NCBI RefSeq assembly: GCF_013416325.1
Contig: NZ_JACCGK010000008.1
Coordinates: 124,001-188,000 of the forward strand
Direction of reading: 5' to 3'
From: Vreelandella sedimenti
GTDB taxonomy: Bacteria > Pseudomonadota > Gammaproteobacteria > Pseudomonadales > Halomonadaceae
Length of the DNA: 64,000 nt
Shown in pieces: positions 1-8,829 of the stretch. Under the pieces are notes generated by a model, which did no database searches, was not told the origin of the DNA, and was given only the letters and a program-made list of their open reading frames with translations. The first letter of the stretch is position 1; every line of letters begins with the position of its first letter. Position numbers and translations under genes: made by a program.

Positions 1-2
1 CC

Positions 3-566
3 TTTGATACGGAAACCACCGGGCTTGAGCTACGCCGAGGCGACACCGTCATCAGTCTTGGCGCCTGCCGCGTGGTCAACGCCCGTTTATTGGCAAGCGA
101 GGTCTTCGATCAAAAAGTTGATCCGCAGCGGCCAATCCCACCGGCTAGCACCGCGATTCACGGCCTTACCGATGCCGATGTGGTCGGTGCGCCACCGCTG
201 GATATTGTGCTTACCCGCTTTCGTGATTATGTCGGCGAAGCCGTCTTGCTGGCCCATAACGCCGCCTTTGATCTACTTGCCATTAGCCACAAAGGGGTCG
301 TTTTTGATATCCCTGTGATCGACACCCTGCTGATTTCAAGGGCACTGGACGAAGCACTCGATGGGCATGATCTGGATAGCCTTGCCCAGCGCTATGATCT
401 GGCTTTTCCGCCGGGCACCCGCCACACTGCATTAGGCGATGCCCGTGTTACCGCCGAGCTATGGCTAGCTTTGCTGCCCCGCTTAGAAGCCCGCGGCGTC
501 GATACCCTCGAGCAGTTGTTAGCGCTGCAAGCCAACGCCTTCGACCGACAGGATGCCAGTGCCTAA
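3..566 (+). CDS. DEDDh 3'-5' exonuclease (DnaQ-like), 5'-truncated by window edge
   Basis: The reading frame is open from base 3 and ends at a TAA at 564-566. About 187 codons are visible and the true start lies outside the window. The DEDDh exonuclease motifs are present in order: FDTETTG at the very start (Exo I, the D and E), HNAAFD (Exo II), and HTALGDA near the end (Exo III, with the H and final D). This is the fold of the DNA polymerase III epsilon proofreading subunit, but stand-alone relatives occur in many bacteria. The gene overlaps the next one by one base (TAATG). In CrbS/CbrA-type loci an exonuclease of this kind commonly sits beside the sensor kinase gene, which matches the order here. 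Its role in that setting is unknown. Confidence 0.85.
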   Translation, partial: FDTETTGLELRRGDTVISLGACRVVNARLLASEVFDQKVDPQRPIPPASTAIHGLTDADVVGAPPLDIVLTRFRDYVGEAVLLAHNAAFDLLAISHKGVVFDIPVIDTLLISRALDEALDGHDLDSLAQRYDLAFPPGTRHTALGDARVTAELWLALLPRLEARGVDTLEQLLALQANAFDRQDASA

Positions 567-775
567 TGAAACCGTTCGGTGTTAAATCACGCCAAACAGA
601 GCGCCTAATGGCTCTGGTGGCGATTGCACTGCTACTTTTCTGCCCGCCGCTGATTATCGTGGTGGATCGCCTTCCCGCGTTTAGCGTGGGCTGGCTACCG
701 CTCTATCTATTTATCGCCTGGGCTGGGGTGATCGGCTTAACCGCCTGGCTGATGGAACAGCGTGCAGGCCGCTAA
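566..775 (+). CDS. Small two-helix membrane protein
   Basis: This 69-aa protein starts at an ATG that shares its A with the stop codon of the exonuclease gene, so the two are probably translationally coupled. A longer in-frame version from 461 would overlap the exonuclease by 100 bases and is unlikely. After a basic N-terminus (KSRQTER) there are two hydrophobic stretches (about residues 15-32 and 41-60), then a short basic tail. The kinase gene begins two bases after its stop. I do not recognise a family with certainty. Position and size suggest a small accessory membrane subunit of the adjacent transporter-like sensor kinase, which is inference. Confidence 0.7.
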   Translation: MKPFGVKSRQTERLMALVAIALLLFCPPLIIVVDRLPAFSVGWLPLYLFIAWAGVIGLTAWLMEQRAGR

Positions 776-777
776 CC

Positions 778-3543
778 ATGCGTAGTGAGGCGATTATCCT
801 CGGCACCGCTTTTGGCTACTTGGCGCTGCTGTTTGTGGTCGCCGCCTGGGGCGACCGGCGGGCGGAGCAGGGACGCTCCATCATTGGCTCGCCAACGGTA
901 TATGCCCTTTCTATTGCTGTTTACTGCACGGCCTGGACGTTCTACGGCAGCGTAGGGCGCGCCACTGAGTATGGCCCCAGTTTTATGCTCATCTATCTGG
1001 GGCCGACGCTGGCGATGCTGCTGGCCCCTTTTGTTATACGCAAGATGGTACGCATTGCAGCGCGGCAACGAATCACCTCAATTGCCGACTTTATCAGTGC
1101 CCGCTACGGCAAAAGCACCAGCTTAGGCGCACTGGTTGCCCTAATGGCGCTGATTAGTATCACCCCCTATATTGCCCTGCAGTTAAAAGCCATCACTGTT
1201 AGCCATGCAGTACTGATCAATTATCCCCGCGCGGCCGACACTACGTTGGTGGATGAACACTTCTGGATGGACAAGTCCCTGTGGGTCGCCCTGGTGTTGG
1301 CGGTGTTTATTATTCTGTTTGGCACACGCCACCTGGATGCCAGCGAGCGCCATGAAGGCATGGTGGCAGCGATCGCCGTGGAATCTATCGTTAAGCTGGT
1401 AGCCTTCATGGCCGTTGGCGTGTTCGTGGTGTTTGTGATGTTTGAAGGCCCCGCCGCGCTGTTTGCTCAGGTAGCGGCCACCCCCGCCCTTGTCGATAGC
1501 ATGCGGTTGAATAGTGTTCCGGGTGGGGGCACCGGCTGGGTGGGCATGCTGGTGCTGGCCTTTTTGGCCTTCTTAACCTTGCCTCGCCAATTCCAGGTAT
1601 TGGTGGTGGAGAATGTCGATGAGCAGCACTTAGCCAGAGCAAGCTGGCTATTCCCCCTCTACATGTTGCTGATCAATCTGTTCGTTATTCCCATTGCGCT
1701 GGCTGGTCTGCTGTTAGGCGTCAGCGCAGGTGATCCGGACAGCTTCGTGCTCACGCTGCCGCTCTCAGCAGGTTTAGAAGGGCTGCCGCTACTGGTCTTT
1801 ATTGGTGGCCTATCTGCGGCGACAGGTATGGTGATTGTGGAGACAATCGCGCTTTCCACTATGGTTAGCAATCAGTTGGTGATGCCACTGCTGCTGCGCT
1901 CACGGCGACTGCACCTGAGTACCAAAGGGGAGCTTGCCGGCTGGCTGCTGGGTATTCGGCGCATCGCTATCGTGCTAATTCTACTGCTAGGCTATCTCTA
2001 TCACGCTCTGATTGGTGACTCCTATAGCCTTGTCACTATTGGCTTGGTCTCCTTCGCTGGGGCCGCGCAGTTTGCTCCAGCGCTCTTGATTGGACTCTAT
2101 TGGCGTGGTGCTACTCGCCAAGGCGCCACCGTCGGCTTAATCGCTGGGTTCTTAATCTGGTGTTATACCCTGCTGCTACCCGGGTTCGCTCAATCCGGTT
2201 GGTTGGATACAGCACTGCTCACCGAGGGGCCATGGGGTATCGGCTGGCTAGTGCCCTACGGCTTATTCGGGCTCGAAAACTGGGATATTTATACCCATTC
2301 GCTGCTCTGGAGCATGTTGGCCAACGTAGGCCTATTGGTGGGGGTATCGCTGTTTACCCGCCCTACGCCCCTTGAGCAAACTCAGGCGGCACTGTTCACC
2401 GAAGCGATGCACCCCAATTTGCAAACCACTTCACTATCGACATCACTATGGCGCGGGCAAACTACCCAGGGTGCACTCAAAGAACTACTCGTTCGCTATC
2501 TTGGCCCCCCGACCACCCGCCGCGTATTCAGCCATAGCGGAACCAAAAGCGCTTATGCAGCGGACGAGCCCGCCACCGCGGAGCTGATTACTCGCGCCGA
2601 ACAAGCACTGGCGGGGGCGCTGGGCAGTTCCTCAGCACGAGTACTGATCAACTCGGTGGTACGTGGCGAAGCACTGGATATTGAGTCGATTCTGAGCATT
2701 CTGGACACGACCTCACAAACTCTGGAGTACAACCGCCGTTTGGAGCAGAAGTCTCAGGAGCTGGTGAAAATTGGCGAAGAACTGCGTAGTGCCAATGAGC
2801 GGCTGCGCGAGCTGGACCGGTTAAAAGATGAGTTTGTCGCCATGGTCAGCCACGAGTTGCGCACGCCGCTCACCTCCATTCGTGCCTTTGCCGAAATATT
2901 GCGCGATAGCAGCCAACTGCCTGATGAAAAACGTCAGCATTTTCTTGGTGTAATCGTCCACGAGAGCCAGCGCCTGTCACGTTTAATTGAAGAAATTCTG
3001 GATCTTGCCCGCCTGGAGAGCGGCCGTTTAACGCTTAATCCCGTTCCTCTTGATCTTGCCGCCCTGGCTCGGCATAGCATTGATGCTATTGCGCACCTGC
3101 ATGAGGAGCGCGGCATAGTGCTAGACGTTAGCTTAGAAGCTGATCCGGCGATGGTGGTTGGCGACCATGATCGTTTAGAGCAGGTGATTATTAACCTGCT
3201 TGATAACGCGGGTAAGTTTGCCGATCGGGAGCAGCCAAAAGTGCGCCTAACGCTTTATCGCCATCGCCGTCATTTCCGCCTGAGCGTCGAGGATAACGGA
3301 GCGGGTATTAGCGAGGACGAACGTGAGCGAGTATTTGAAAAATTTCATCAAATTCAGCAAGGCGATGATGTTCCCCGGGGTCGGCCAAGGGGCAGCGGCT
3401 TAGGGCTACCGATTAGTCGGGGCATTATCGCCCACCAGGGGGGGCGGCTCTGGGTAGAGGATGCCAAAAACTTAGGCGGCGCTTGCTTAACACTAGAACT
3501 TCCCGCAGCGCCGGATGACACTTCTCTTTCCACCGCGGACTAG
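778..3543 (+). CDS. SSS-family transporter/histidine kinase hybrid (CbrA/CrbS-like)
   Basis: The 921-aa protein has an N-terminal sodium:solute symporter-type domain (about residues 1-530, some 13 hydrophobic segments). A linker follows, then a coiled coil (about 640-685) leading into a histidine kinase. The H-box MVSHELRTPL places the phosphorylated His near residue 692. The N-box NLLDNAGKF lies near 806-814 and the G-box GSGLGLPIS near 872. This is the architecture of CbrA (carbon/nitrogen balance, pseudomonads) and CrbS (acetate switch, vibrios), where the partner is a separate response regulator. No response regulator lies in this window. The flanking exonuclease and DUF294 genes resemble CrbS loci. 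The 3' end overlaps the convergent DUF294 gene by four bases. Confidence 0.88.
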   Translation: MRSEAIILGTAFGYLALLFVVAAWGDRRAEQGRSIIGSPTVYALSIAVYCTAWTFYGSVGRATEYGPSFMLIYLGPTLAMLLAPFVIRKMVRIAARQRITSIADFISARYGKSTSLGALVALMALISITPYIALQLKAITVSHAVLINYPRAADTTLVDEHFWMDKSLWVALVLAVFIILFGTRHLDASERHEGMVAAIAVESIVKLVAFMAVGVFVVFVMFEGPAALFAQVAATPALVDSMRLNSVPGGGTGWVGMLVLAFLAFLTLPRQFQVLVVENVDEQHLARASWLFPLYMLLINLFVIPIALAGLLLGVSAGDPDSFVLTLPLSAGLEGLPLLVFIGGLSAATGMVIVETIALSTMVSNQLVMPLLLRSRRLHLSTKGELAGWLLGIRRIAIVLILLLGYLYHALIGDSYSLVTIGLVSFAGAAQFAPALLIGLYWRGATRQGATVGLIAGFLIWCYTLLLPGFAQSGWLDTALLTEGPWGIGWLVPYGLFGLENWDIYTHSLLWSMLANVGLLVGVSLFTRPTPLEQTQAALFTEAMHPNLQTTSLSTSLWRGQTTQGALKELLVRYLGPPTTRRVFSHSGTKSAYAADEPATAELITRAEQALAGALGSSSARVLINSVVRGEALDIESILSILDTTSQTLEYNRRLEQKSQELVKIGEELRSANERLRELDRLKDEFVAMVSHELRTPLTSIRAFAEILRDSSQLPDEKRQHFLGVIVHESQRLSRLIEEILDLARLESGRLTLNPVPLDLAALARHSIDAIAHLHEERGIVLDVSLEADPAMVVGDHDRLEQVIINLLDNAGKFADREQPKVRLTLYRHRRHFRLSVEDNGAGISEDERERVFEKFHQIQQGDDVPRGRPRGSGLGLPISRGIIAHQGGRLWVEDAKNLGGACLTLELPAAPDDTSLSTAD

Positions 3544-4679
3544 ACGTTTTTCACTCCCAGGACAAAAGCTCTGATCTGCTGCAGATCAAACTTCAGCAGC
3601 AGGCGCTCATCTTCGCGCAGGCGTCGCATATCAATCCAACCATCTGCAGCTTGCCCCCGGGCTTTGTTATACCGCTGCTGATCCAATAGGTGCTGCTGCA
3701 GTCGCTCAAAAGCGGCTAGCAGCAACGCCGATTCAGCCGACGTTAGCGCATCCGTTACATGACTTAGCGCGATTAATCGCTCGCGGGTGGGTATATCGCG
3801 CAGCCCGTGCCGCAGGCAGAGTAAGCGTGCAGCGCTAATCAACGGCAACAAGCCTTGATGCTTAAGATTAAGGGCTTGCCCGTGGGGGGCATCCAGGCCT
3901 GGGCTTGAGGCAAGCCGCCCAAAGCGATCCAGCGCCACCGGCAGCTCATCCAGTAGCGCCGCCATTTCATCCATAAACAGCGGCGCTTTGGGAAGTGTCG
4001 AAACGATGCTCTCACCCAACTGCTTAGCAAGCGCCGGATTACCAGCGACCGGGGCAAAATCGAGCAAGATATTAGTCTGTTGTACGCGCTTTACTTGGCG
4101 GTCAGCGCTCCAAATGTCTAGCTGCGCGTGCCACTCACTCAGCCGTTTGCGCCACATCGGCCATCGCGCCATGACATGACCATGGCAGAGCGGGATACCG
4201 GCCTCATCCAGGCGCTGGGTAAACCGCTCGCCCAGTGCTTGAAAGTAGCCGTCGATCTCTACATGGCGATAGTCAGGATAATCGTCAATAATCAGCGCAT
4301 TATCCTGGTCGGGGCCTAGCAGGCTCTCAAAACGCGCCGCGGAGCCTAGTAGCAGTATGCAGTAGTCAACTGGCGGAGCGCCCCACCCCTGCGCCTGCAT
4401 TTCGTCAAGGGATTGCGCTATCGCTTGGCGATACAGAGAAGCATTGTGATCACTGATGATTTGGCTAATACGCCAGGCGGGCAGATCATAATGCACTAAC
4501 GTTTCGACCAGCGGCAGTTGCCACGCATAGGCGTCGGCTAAGGAGGTTCGCGGCGAGGGGAATGTCGAGGAGAGTTTCGAGAAGAGATGCTCTAACGGCG
4601 CATTAAGCGCCGAGGTATTGAGTGTTCCATCCTTATGGAATAGAGAGCGCCAGGGTGAAGCCTGGTGTACTAAGCGCAT
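3540..4679 (-). CDS. DUF294-type putative nucleotidyltransferase, short form
   Basis: This is a 379-aa protein starting at the ATG at 4679, which has AAGGAGAGG just upstream. A GTG five codons earlier (4694) is open but would place that Shine-Dalgarno inside the gene. The nucleotidyltransferase signature GSAARFES....DQD occurs at about residues 112-126, as in GlnD-like and DUF294 proteins, followed by an all-alpha DUF294_C-like region. Family members next to SSS-type sensor kinases and acetate genes are usually about 600 residues and begin with cyclic-nucleotide-binding and CBS domains; these are missing here. It converges on the sensor kinase with a 4-bp overlap. Substrate is unknown; protein nucleotidylylation is a guess from the GlnD-like motif. 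Confidence 0.8.
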   Translation of the reverse strand: MRLVHQASPWRSLFHKDGTLNTSALNAPLEHLFSKLSSTFPSPRTSLADAYAWQLPLVETLVHYDLPAWRISQIISDHNASLYRQAIAQSLDEMQAQGWGAPPVDYCILLLGSAARFESLLGPDQDNALIIDDYPDYRHVEIDGYFQALGERFTQRLDEAGIPLCHGHVMARWPMWRKRLSEWHAQLDIWSADRQVKRVQQTNILLDFAPVAGNPALAKQLGESIVSTLPKAPLFMDEMAALLDELPVALDRFGRLASSPGLDAPHGQALNLKHQGLLPLISAARLLCLRHGLRDIPTRERLIALSHVTDALTSAESALLLAAFERLQQHLLDQQRYNKARGQAADGWIDMRRLREDERLLLKFDLQQIRAFVLGVKNV

Positions 4680-4717
4680 ACGCCTCTCCTTCACTAAATA
4701 TTATGACGGCGTTGTTG

Positions 4718-5047
4718 CTACTCGCTCTCGCCTGCCCTGCGCGGGTCTGGTGCGAACATCGCCTCACCCACTTCATCAATATAGCGCTGCGCTTTGGTGA
4801 CCATCATGGCATCACAGGTCTCTCGTCCTGGGAGCATATCGGAACGCTCAAAGCGGTGTTCAAGGGTTTCACCACTGGCGTCGGCCTTACGAATCCAACC
4901 ACTGACGCGGTACTGACCGCTCTGATTGTCTGGTTGAGAGACAATCTCGTAGCCTTTGTATTCCACCGGCTCAGCAGCTTTGGCGGTAGCGCCTGAATCA
5001 GCCTGACGATCACCACCGAAGAGACCGGAAAGTATTTTTTTTAGCAT
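4718..5047 (-). CDS. hlyU: HlyU-family protein
   Basis: This 109-aa protein begins MLKKILSGLFGG and has the conserved core EYKGYEI...GQYRVSGWI followed by an ERSD motif and an acidic/hydrophobic end (YIDEVGEAMF), matching the HlyU family. The Vibrio founder is a transcriptional activator of haemolysin genes. In most other proteobacteria the family has no demonstrated target, so a regulatory role is inherited from the name only. The start ATG has AAAGGAG about six bases upstream. It lies downstream of argG on the same strand, separated by a strong hairpin. Confidence 0.75.
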   Translation of the reverse strand: MLKKILSGLFGGDRQADSGATAKAAEPVEYKGYEIVSQPDNQSGQYRVSGWIRKADASGETLEHRFERSDMLPGRETCDAMMVTKAQRYIDEVGEAMFAPDPRRAGESE

Positions 5048-5080
5048 GATGGCTCCTTTTTAAACACAATGGCTCCATTG

Positions 5081-5115
5081 CTTGTAGGGCGGCAATGCGA
5101 TGGCCGCCCTACAAG
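5081..5115. repeat. Perfect 13-bp-stem palindrome (REP-like hairpin)
   Basis: CTTGTAGGGCGGC at 5081-5093 is followed by a nine-base loop and its exact complement at 5103-5115. There is no T-run on either side, so a classical intrinsic terminator is unlikely. It sits between argG and hlyU and could be a repeated extragenic palindrome or an mRNA-stabilising hairpin. I saw no second copy in this window. Confidence 0.6.
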
Positions 5116-5142
5116 GTATAAGCTGCTTTTATAAGCGCTTAA

Positions 5143-6363
5143 TCAGCTCTGCTTGCGACCCTTGCCTGCGGCAATGCGCAAACGCAGCGCGTTTAGCTTA
5201 ATAAAGCCTTCGGCATCTTTTTGGTTGTAAGCACCAGCGTCATCTTCAAAGGTAGCGATTGATTCATCAAACAGCGACTCATCGGACTTACGGCCCACTA
5301 CGGTAGCGTTGCCTTTGTAGAGCTTCATACGCACGACACCCGCGACATTCTTTTGGGTCTCGTCAATGGCCGCCTGCAGCATGCGACGCTCAGGGCTCCA
5401 CCAGTAACCGTTGTAGATCACTTCAGCGTATTTCGGCATCAGCTGATCTTTCAGATGGGCTTCTTCGCGGTCTAGGGTTAGTGACTCAATGGCACGGTGA
5501 GCACGCAACATAATGGTGCCCCCTGGCGTTTCATAGCAGCCACGAGATTTCATGCCCACGTAACGGTTTTCGACGATATCCAAACGGCCAATACCGTTGT
5601 CGCCACCCAGTTTGTTGAGCTTTTCGAGCACTTCATGGGCTTTCAACGGCTCGCCGTCGATGGCCACGATATCGCCCTTTTCAAACGTCAGCTCAACGTA
5701 GGTGGGCTGGTCGGGCGCGGCTTCAGGAGAGACACTCCAGCGCCACATATCGTCTTCAGCTTCGGCCCAGGGATCTTCCAAAATGCCGCCCTCATAGGAG
5801 ATGTGCAGCAGGTTGGCATCCATTGAGTAGGGCGATTTTTTCTTTTTACTAGAAAAATCGACCGGAATTTTATGCTCTTCGCAATACGCCATTAGCTTTT
5901 CGCGAGAAGTTAAATCCCACTCCCGCCAAGGGGCGATCACTTTTACGCCGGGCTTCAGGGCATAGCCGCCAAGTTCGAAACGCACTTGGTCGTTGCCTTT
6001 ACCCGTAGCACCATGGGAAATAGCGTCGGCACCCGTTTCATTGGCAATTTCGATCAACCGCTTGGCAATCAGCGGACGAGCGATAGAGGTGCCCAGCAGG
6101 TACTCGCCTTCATAGATAGTATTGGCGCGGAACATCGGGTAGACGTAGTCACGCACGAACTCTTCACGCAAGTCTTCGATGTAAATCTCTTTCACGCCAA
6201 GCGCTTGCGCTTTAGTTCGCGCCGGTTCGACTTCTTCGCCCTGACCGATGTCGGCAGTAAAGGTCACTACCTCGCAGTTGTAGGTTTCTTGCAACCACTT
6301 AACGATAACGGATGTGTCCAGGCCGCCTGAATATGCCAGCACAACCTTTTTGACATCGGACAT
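5143..6363 (-). CDS. argG: Argininosuccinate synthase
   Basis: ArgG joins citrulline and aspartate using ATP, the penultimate step of arginine synthesis. The 406-aa product matches the usual length of about 400. It has the ATP-pyrophosphatase P-loop AYSGGLDTS at residues 10-18, and the family motifs [11 protein letters not shown] and the C-terminal region rich in conserved basic residues. The start at 6363 (MSDVKK) is chosen because GAGGAG lies six bases upstream; the frame stays open 46 codons further, to 6501, without homology. A short AT-rich dyad (6384-6401) just upstream of the start could be an ArgR box, but the match is weak. The gene is single and divergent from rnt. Confidence 0.97.
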   Translation of the reverse strand: MSDVKKVVLAYSGGLDTSVIVKWLQETYNCEVVTFTADIGQGEEVEPARTKAQALGVKEIYIEDLREEFVRDYVYPMFRANTIYEGEYLLGTSIARPLIAKRLIEIANETGADAISHGATGKGNDQVRFELGGYALKPGVKVIAPWREWDLTSREKLMAYCEEHKIPVDFSSKKKKSPYSMDANLLHISYEGGILEDPWAEAEDDMWRWSVSPEAAPDQPTYVELTFEKGDIVAIDGEPLKAHEVLEKLNKLGGDNGIGRLDIVENRYVGMKSRGCYETPGGTIMLRAHRAIESLTLDREEAHLKDQLMPKYAEVIYNGYWWSPERRMLQAAIDETQKNVAGVVRMKLYKGNATVVGRKSDESLFDESIATFEDDAGAYNQKDAEGFIKLNALRLRIAAGKGRKQS

Positions 6364-6637
6364 TCTTTGCTCCTCGTTGACCATAAGATATTCATGAGTA
6401 AAAACTACACTTGCCTCTAGTGTCTGGCGAATGTGATAGCTCGTATTTGATAGCTCGTTGGAGTAAACCGTTGAGACTGGCGTTGAGTATAGCGTTCTCA
6501 ATGCCCAGCGAATACCGTCAACGACGCCTGGGGGCTAAAGCTGCTAGAATCACCCCATTCAAAGCGGCGGTTTGCCGCTGATGTTGACTGATGACTCGCT
6601 TGAAGACTATTACTCGCTTGAAGATAAGGAGAGCTGC

Positions 6638-7306
6638 ATGAGCGAGGCAATTGCCCGCGAATTAATGGCCCAACGTTTTCGCAGTTACCTGCCTGTGGTC
6701 GTTGATTTAGAAACCGGGGGATTTAATGCCCAAGGCGACGCTGTACTCGAGATAGCCGCCGTCACGCTGACCATGGATCCGGAGGGCAACCTGCTTCCTG
6801 ATGCCACCTATGCCTACCACATTCAGCCCTATGAAGGAGCGAATGTAGAGCAGTCCGCGCTCGATTTTACCGGTATCAACCTGGACGACCCCCTGCGTCG
6901 CCAGGTGGCGCTGAGCGAGTCTGAAGCACTGGGCGAAATTTTCCGTCCGATTCGTAAATCGATCAAAGCCCACGACTGCACGCGCGCTATTTTAGTCGGC
7001 CATAATGCGGCGTTCGACCAGGGCTTCTTGAACGCGGCGGTCAATCGCTGCGGCATTAAGCGCAATCCTTTTCACCCCTTCTCAAGCTTTGATACCGCCA
7101 CCCTTGCAGGCCTGGTCTATGGTCAAACGGTACTTGCGCGAGCCTGTCGTGCCGCGGGCATCGAGTTTGACAACAAAGCCGCTCACTCCGCTCGTTATGA
7201 CACCGAGCGCACTGCCGAACTGTTTTGCGCAATGGTTAATCGCTATAAAGACCTGGGTGGCTGGCAACTTGCCCAGCGCGAGCAAGAGATGGACGGTACG
7301 GATTAA
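6638..7306 (+). CDS. rnt: Ribonuclease T
   Basis: RNase T is a DEDDh 3'-5' exoribonuclease that trims the 3' ends of tRNAs and other stable RNAs. The 222-aa product carries VDLETGG (catalytic D23 and E25), HNAAFD, and HSARYDTE (catalytic H and final D). The start at 6638 (MSEAIA) has AAGGAG immediately upstream. An in-frame ATG at 6572 would add 22 residues without family similarity. It is divergent from argG. The 274-bp gap between the two genes holds their promoters, which I could not place confidently. Confidence 0.95.
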   Translation: MSEAIARELMAQRFRSYLPVVVDLETGGFNAQGDAVLEIAAVTLTMDPEGNLLPDATYAYHIQPYEGANVEQSALDFTGINLDDPLRRQVALSESEALGEIFRPIRKSIKAHDCTRAILVGHNAAFDQGFLNAAVNRCGIKRNPFHPFSSFDTATLAGLVYGQTVLARACRAAGIEFDNKAAHSARYDTERTAELFCAMVNRYKDLGGWQLAQREQEMDGTD

Positions 7307-7473
7307 CACCTCGCCGTCAACAGCGTACCCGCTGATGCAGAAAACCAGGCTTTACGCTAAACTTCGCCCATTACAGCAATCTGGTTTAGCACCGACAATG
7401 CCGGGTAGCGGGTATTTGGCGGTGATAAATATATCGATTAAAACTATCCGTTTTTAGGAGATGAGACGTTTCC

Positions 7474-8733
7474 ATGGCCCAGCATAATGCCTTTTACGCC
7501 CAGTCCGGTGGCGTCACCGCCGTGATCAACGCCAGCGCCTGCGGCGTTATCGAAGCTTGCCGCCAAGCACCCGACCAAATAGGCAAGGTTTACGCCGGTC
7601 ATAACGGCATTATCGGAGCCTTAACGGAAGATCTTATCGACGTTACCCAAGAGAGTGATGAATCGATTGCTGCCCTGCGCTATACGCCGGGCGGCGCGTT
7701 TGGATCCTGCCGCTATAAGCTAAAAGACATCGACACCCACCGCGCCCAGTACGAGCGATTGATCGAGGTCTTCAAAGCCCATGATATTCGCTACTTTTTC
7801 TATAACGGTGGCGGCGACAGCGCCGACACCTGCTTAAAGGTCTCTCAACTTTCCGAGAAGCTGGGCTATCCGCTGACCGCTATCCACGTGCCTAAAACCG
7901 TCGATAACGATCTGCCGATTACCGATAACAGCCCGGGCTTTGGCAGCGTAGCGAAGTATATTGCCACCTCAACGCTGGAGGCATCGCTGGATATCGCCTC
8001 CATGTGCGCTACCTCCACCAAGGTATTTGTGCTCGAAGTGATGGGCCGCCACGCGGGCTGGATTGCCGCTGCAGGTGGTTTAGCAGGCGAAGCCGAAGGC
8101 GAGCCGCCGCATATGATTATCTTCCCGGAAATCCCCTTTAACCGTAAAGCGGCCATGGCGCGGGTTGAAGAGAGCGTTAAACAGTATGGCTACTGCGTTA
8201 TTGTGGTCTCTGAAGGCGCTCGCTACGAAGATGGCACTTTCCTGGCCGATGCAGGTAACACCGATGCGTTCGGCCACCGCCAGCTTGGCGGCGTGGCACC
8301 AACACTTGCCGGTATGATCAAGCAGGATTTGGGCTACAAGTATCACTGGGCAGTGGCCGACTATCTGCAGCGCGCGGCACGTCACTTGGCGTCTAAAACC
8401 GACGTTGAACAAGCCTATGCGGTGGGTCGCGAAGCGGTAACCTTGGCGCTGGCGGGTAAAAACGCCATGATGCCCGCCATTCGCCGCCTCTCTCAGGCGC
8501 CCTACCAGTGGGATGTGATCTCTGCCCCGCTCTCACAGGTGGCCAACCAAGAGAAGTTTATGCCCCGGGACTTTATCAGCGAAAACGGTTTTGCCATTAC
8601 CCAGACCTGCCGGGACTATCTCTCACCGCTGATTCAGGGCGAGGACTTCCCACCGTTCGAGAATGGCCTACCCAAAGTCGCCAAACTGAAACTGGCCAAA
8701 GCAGAACGCAAGTTGCCCATTTTTACGCTGTAA
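7474..8733 (+). CDS. 6-phosphofructokinase, pyrophosphate-type
   Basis: This 419-aa protein phosphorylates fructose 6-phosphate. The motif GGGDS at residues 112-116 puts an Asp (D115) where ATP-dependent enzymes have Gly, and the catalytic loop reads PKTVDNDLP with Lys141. Both are family markers of PPi-dependent enzymes. GRHAGW follows further on. A PPi-linked enzyme is reversible and can serve glycolysis or gluconeogenesis. Start ATG at 7474 has TAGGAG upstream. It is a single-gene unit closed by a strong terminator at 8777-8807. Soluble pyrophosphatase is encoded 2 kb downstream, so the two enzymes would compete for PPi. Confidence 0.92.
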   Translation: MAQHNAFYAQSGGVTAVINASACGVIEACRQAPDQIGKVYAGHNGIIGALTEDLIDVTQESDESIAALRYTPGGAFGSCRYKLKDIDTHRAQYERLIEVFKAHDIRYFFYNGGGDSADTCLKVSQLSEKLGYPLTAIHVPKTVDNDLPITDNSPGFGSVAKYIATSTLEASLDIASMCATSTKVFVLEVMGRHAGWIAAAGGLAGEAEGEPPHMIIFPEIPFNRKAAMARVEESVKQYGYCVIVVSEGARYEDGTFLADAGNTDAFGHRQLGGVAPTLAGMIKQDLGYKYHWAVADYLQRAARHLASKTDVEQAYAVGREAVTLALAGKNAMMPAIRRLSQAPYQWDVISAPLSQVANQEKFMPRDFISENGFAITQTCRDYLSPLIQGEDFPPFENGLPKVAKLKLAKAERKLPIFTL

Positions 8734-8776
8734 ACAGCTAACCCAGCAAGGCTAAAAATAGCGGCAATAAAAAAAC

Positions 8777-8807
8777 GGGGCGATGAAGTGATTCATCGCC
8801 CCTTTTT
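8777..8807. terminator. Bidirectional intrinsic terminator
   Basis: An 11-bp stem (GGGGCGATGAA at 8777-8787, complement at 8792-8802) has a GTGA loop. It is followed by T5 on the plus strand and preceded by an A-run, so it can stop both the phosphofructokinase gene and the convergent kinase-like gene. Confidence 0.93.
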
Positions 8808-8829
8808 ATGTGCATTTCGCCGCTTGGGG

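Noticed and set aside
6420..6500. Promoter hexamers for argG (TATACT, TTGACG)
   Set aside because: The spacing between plausible boxes is about 24 bases, too long for sigma-70.
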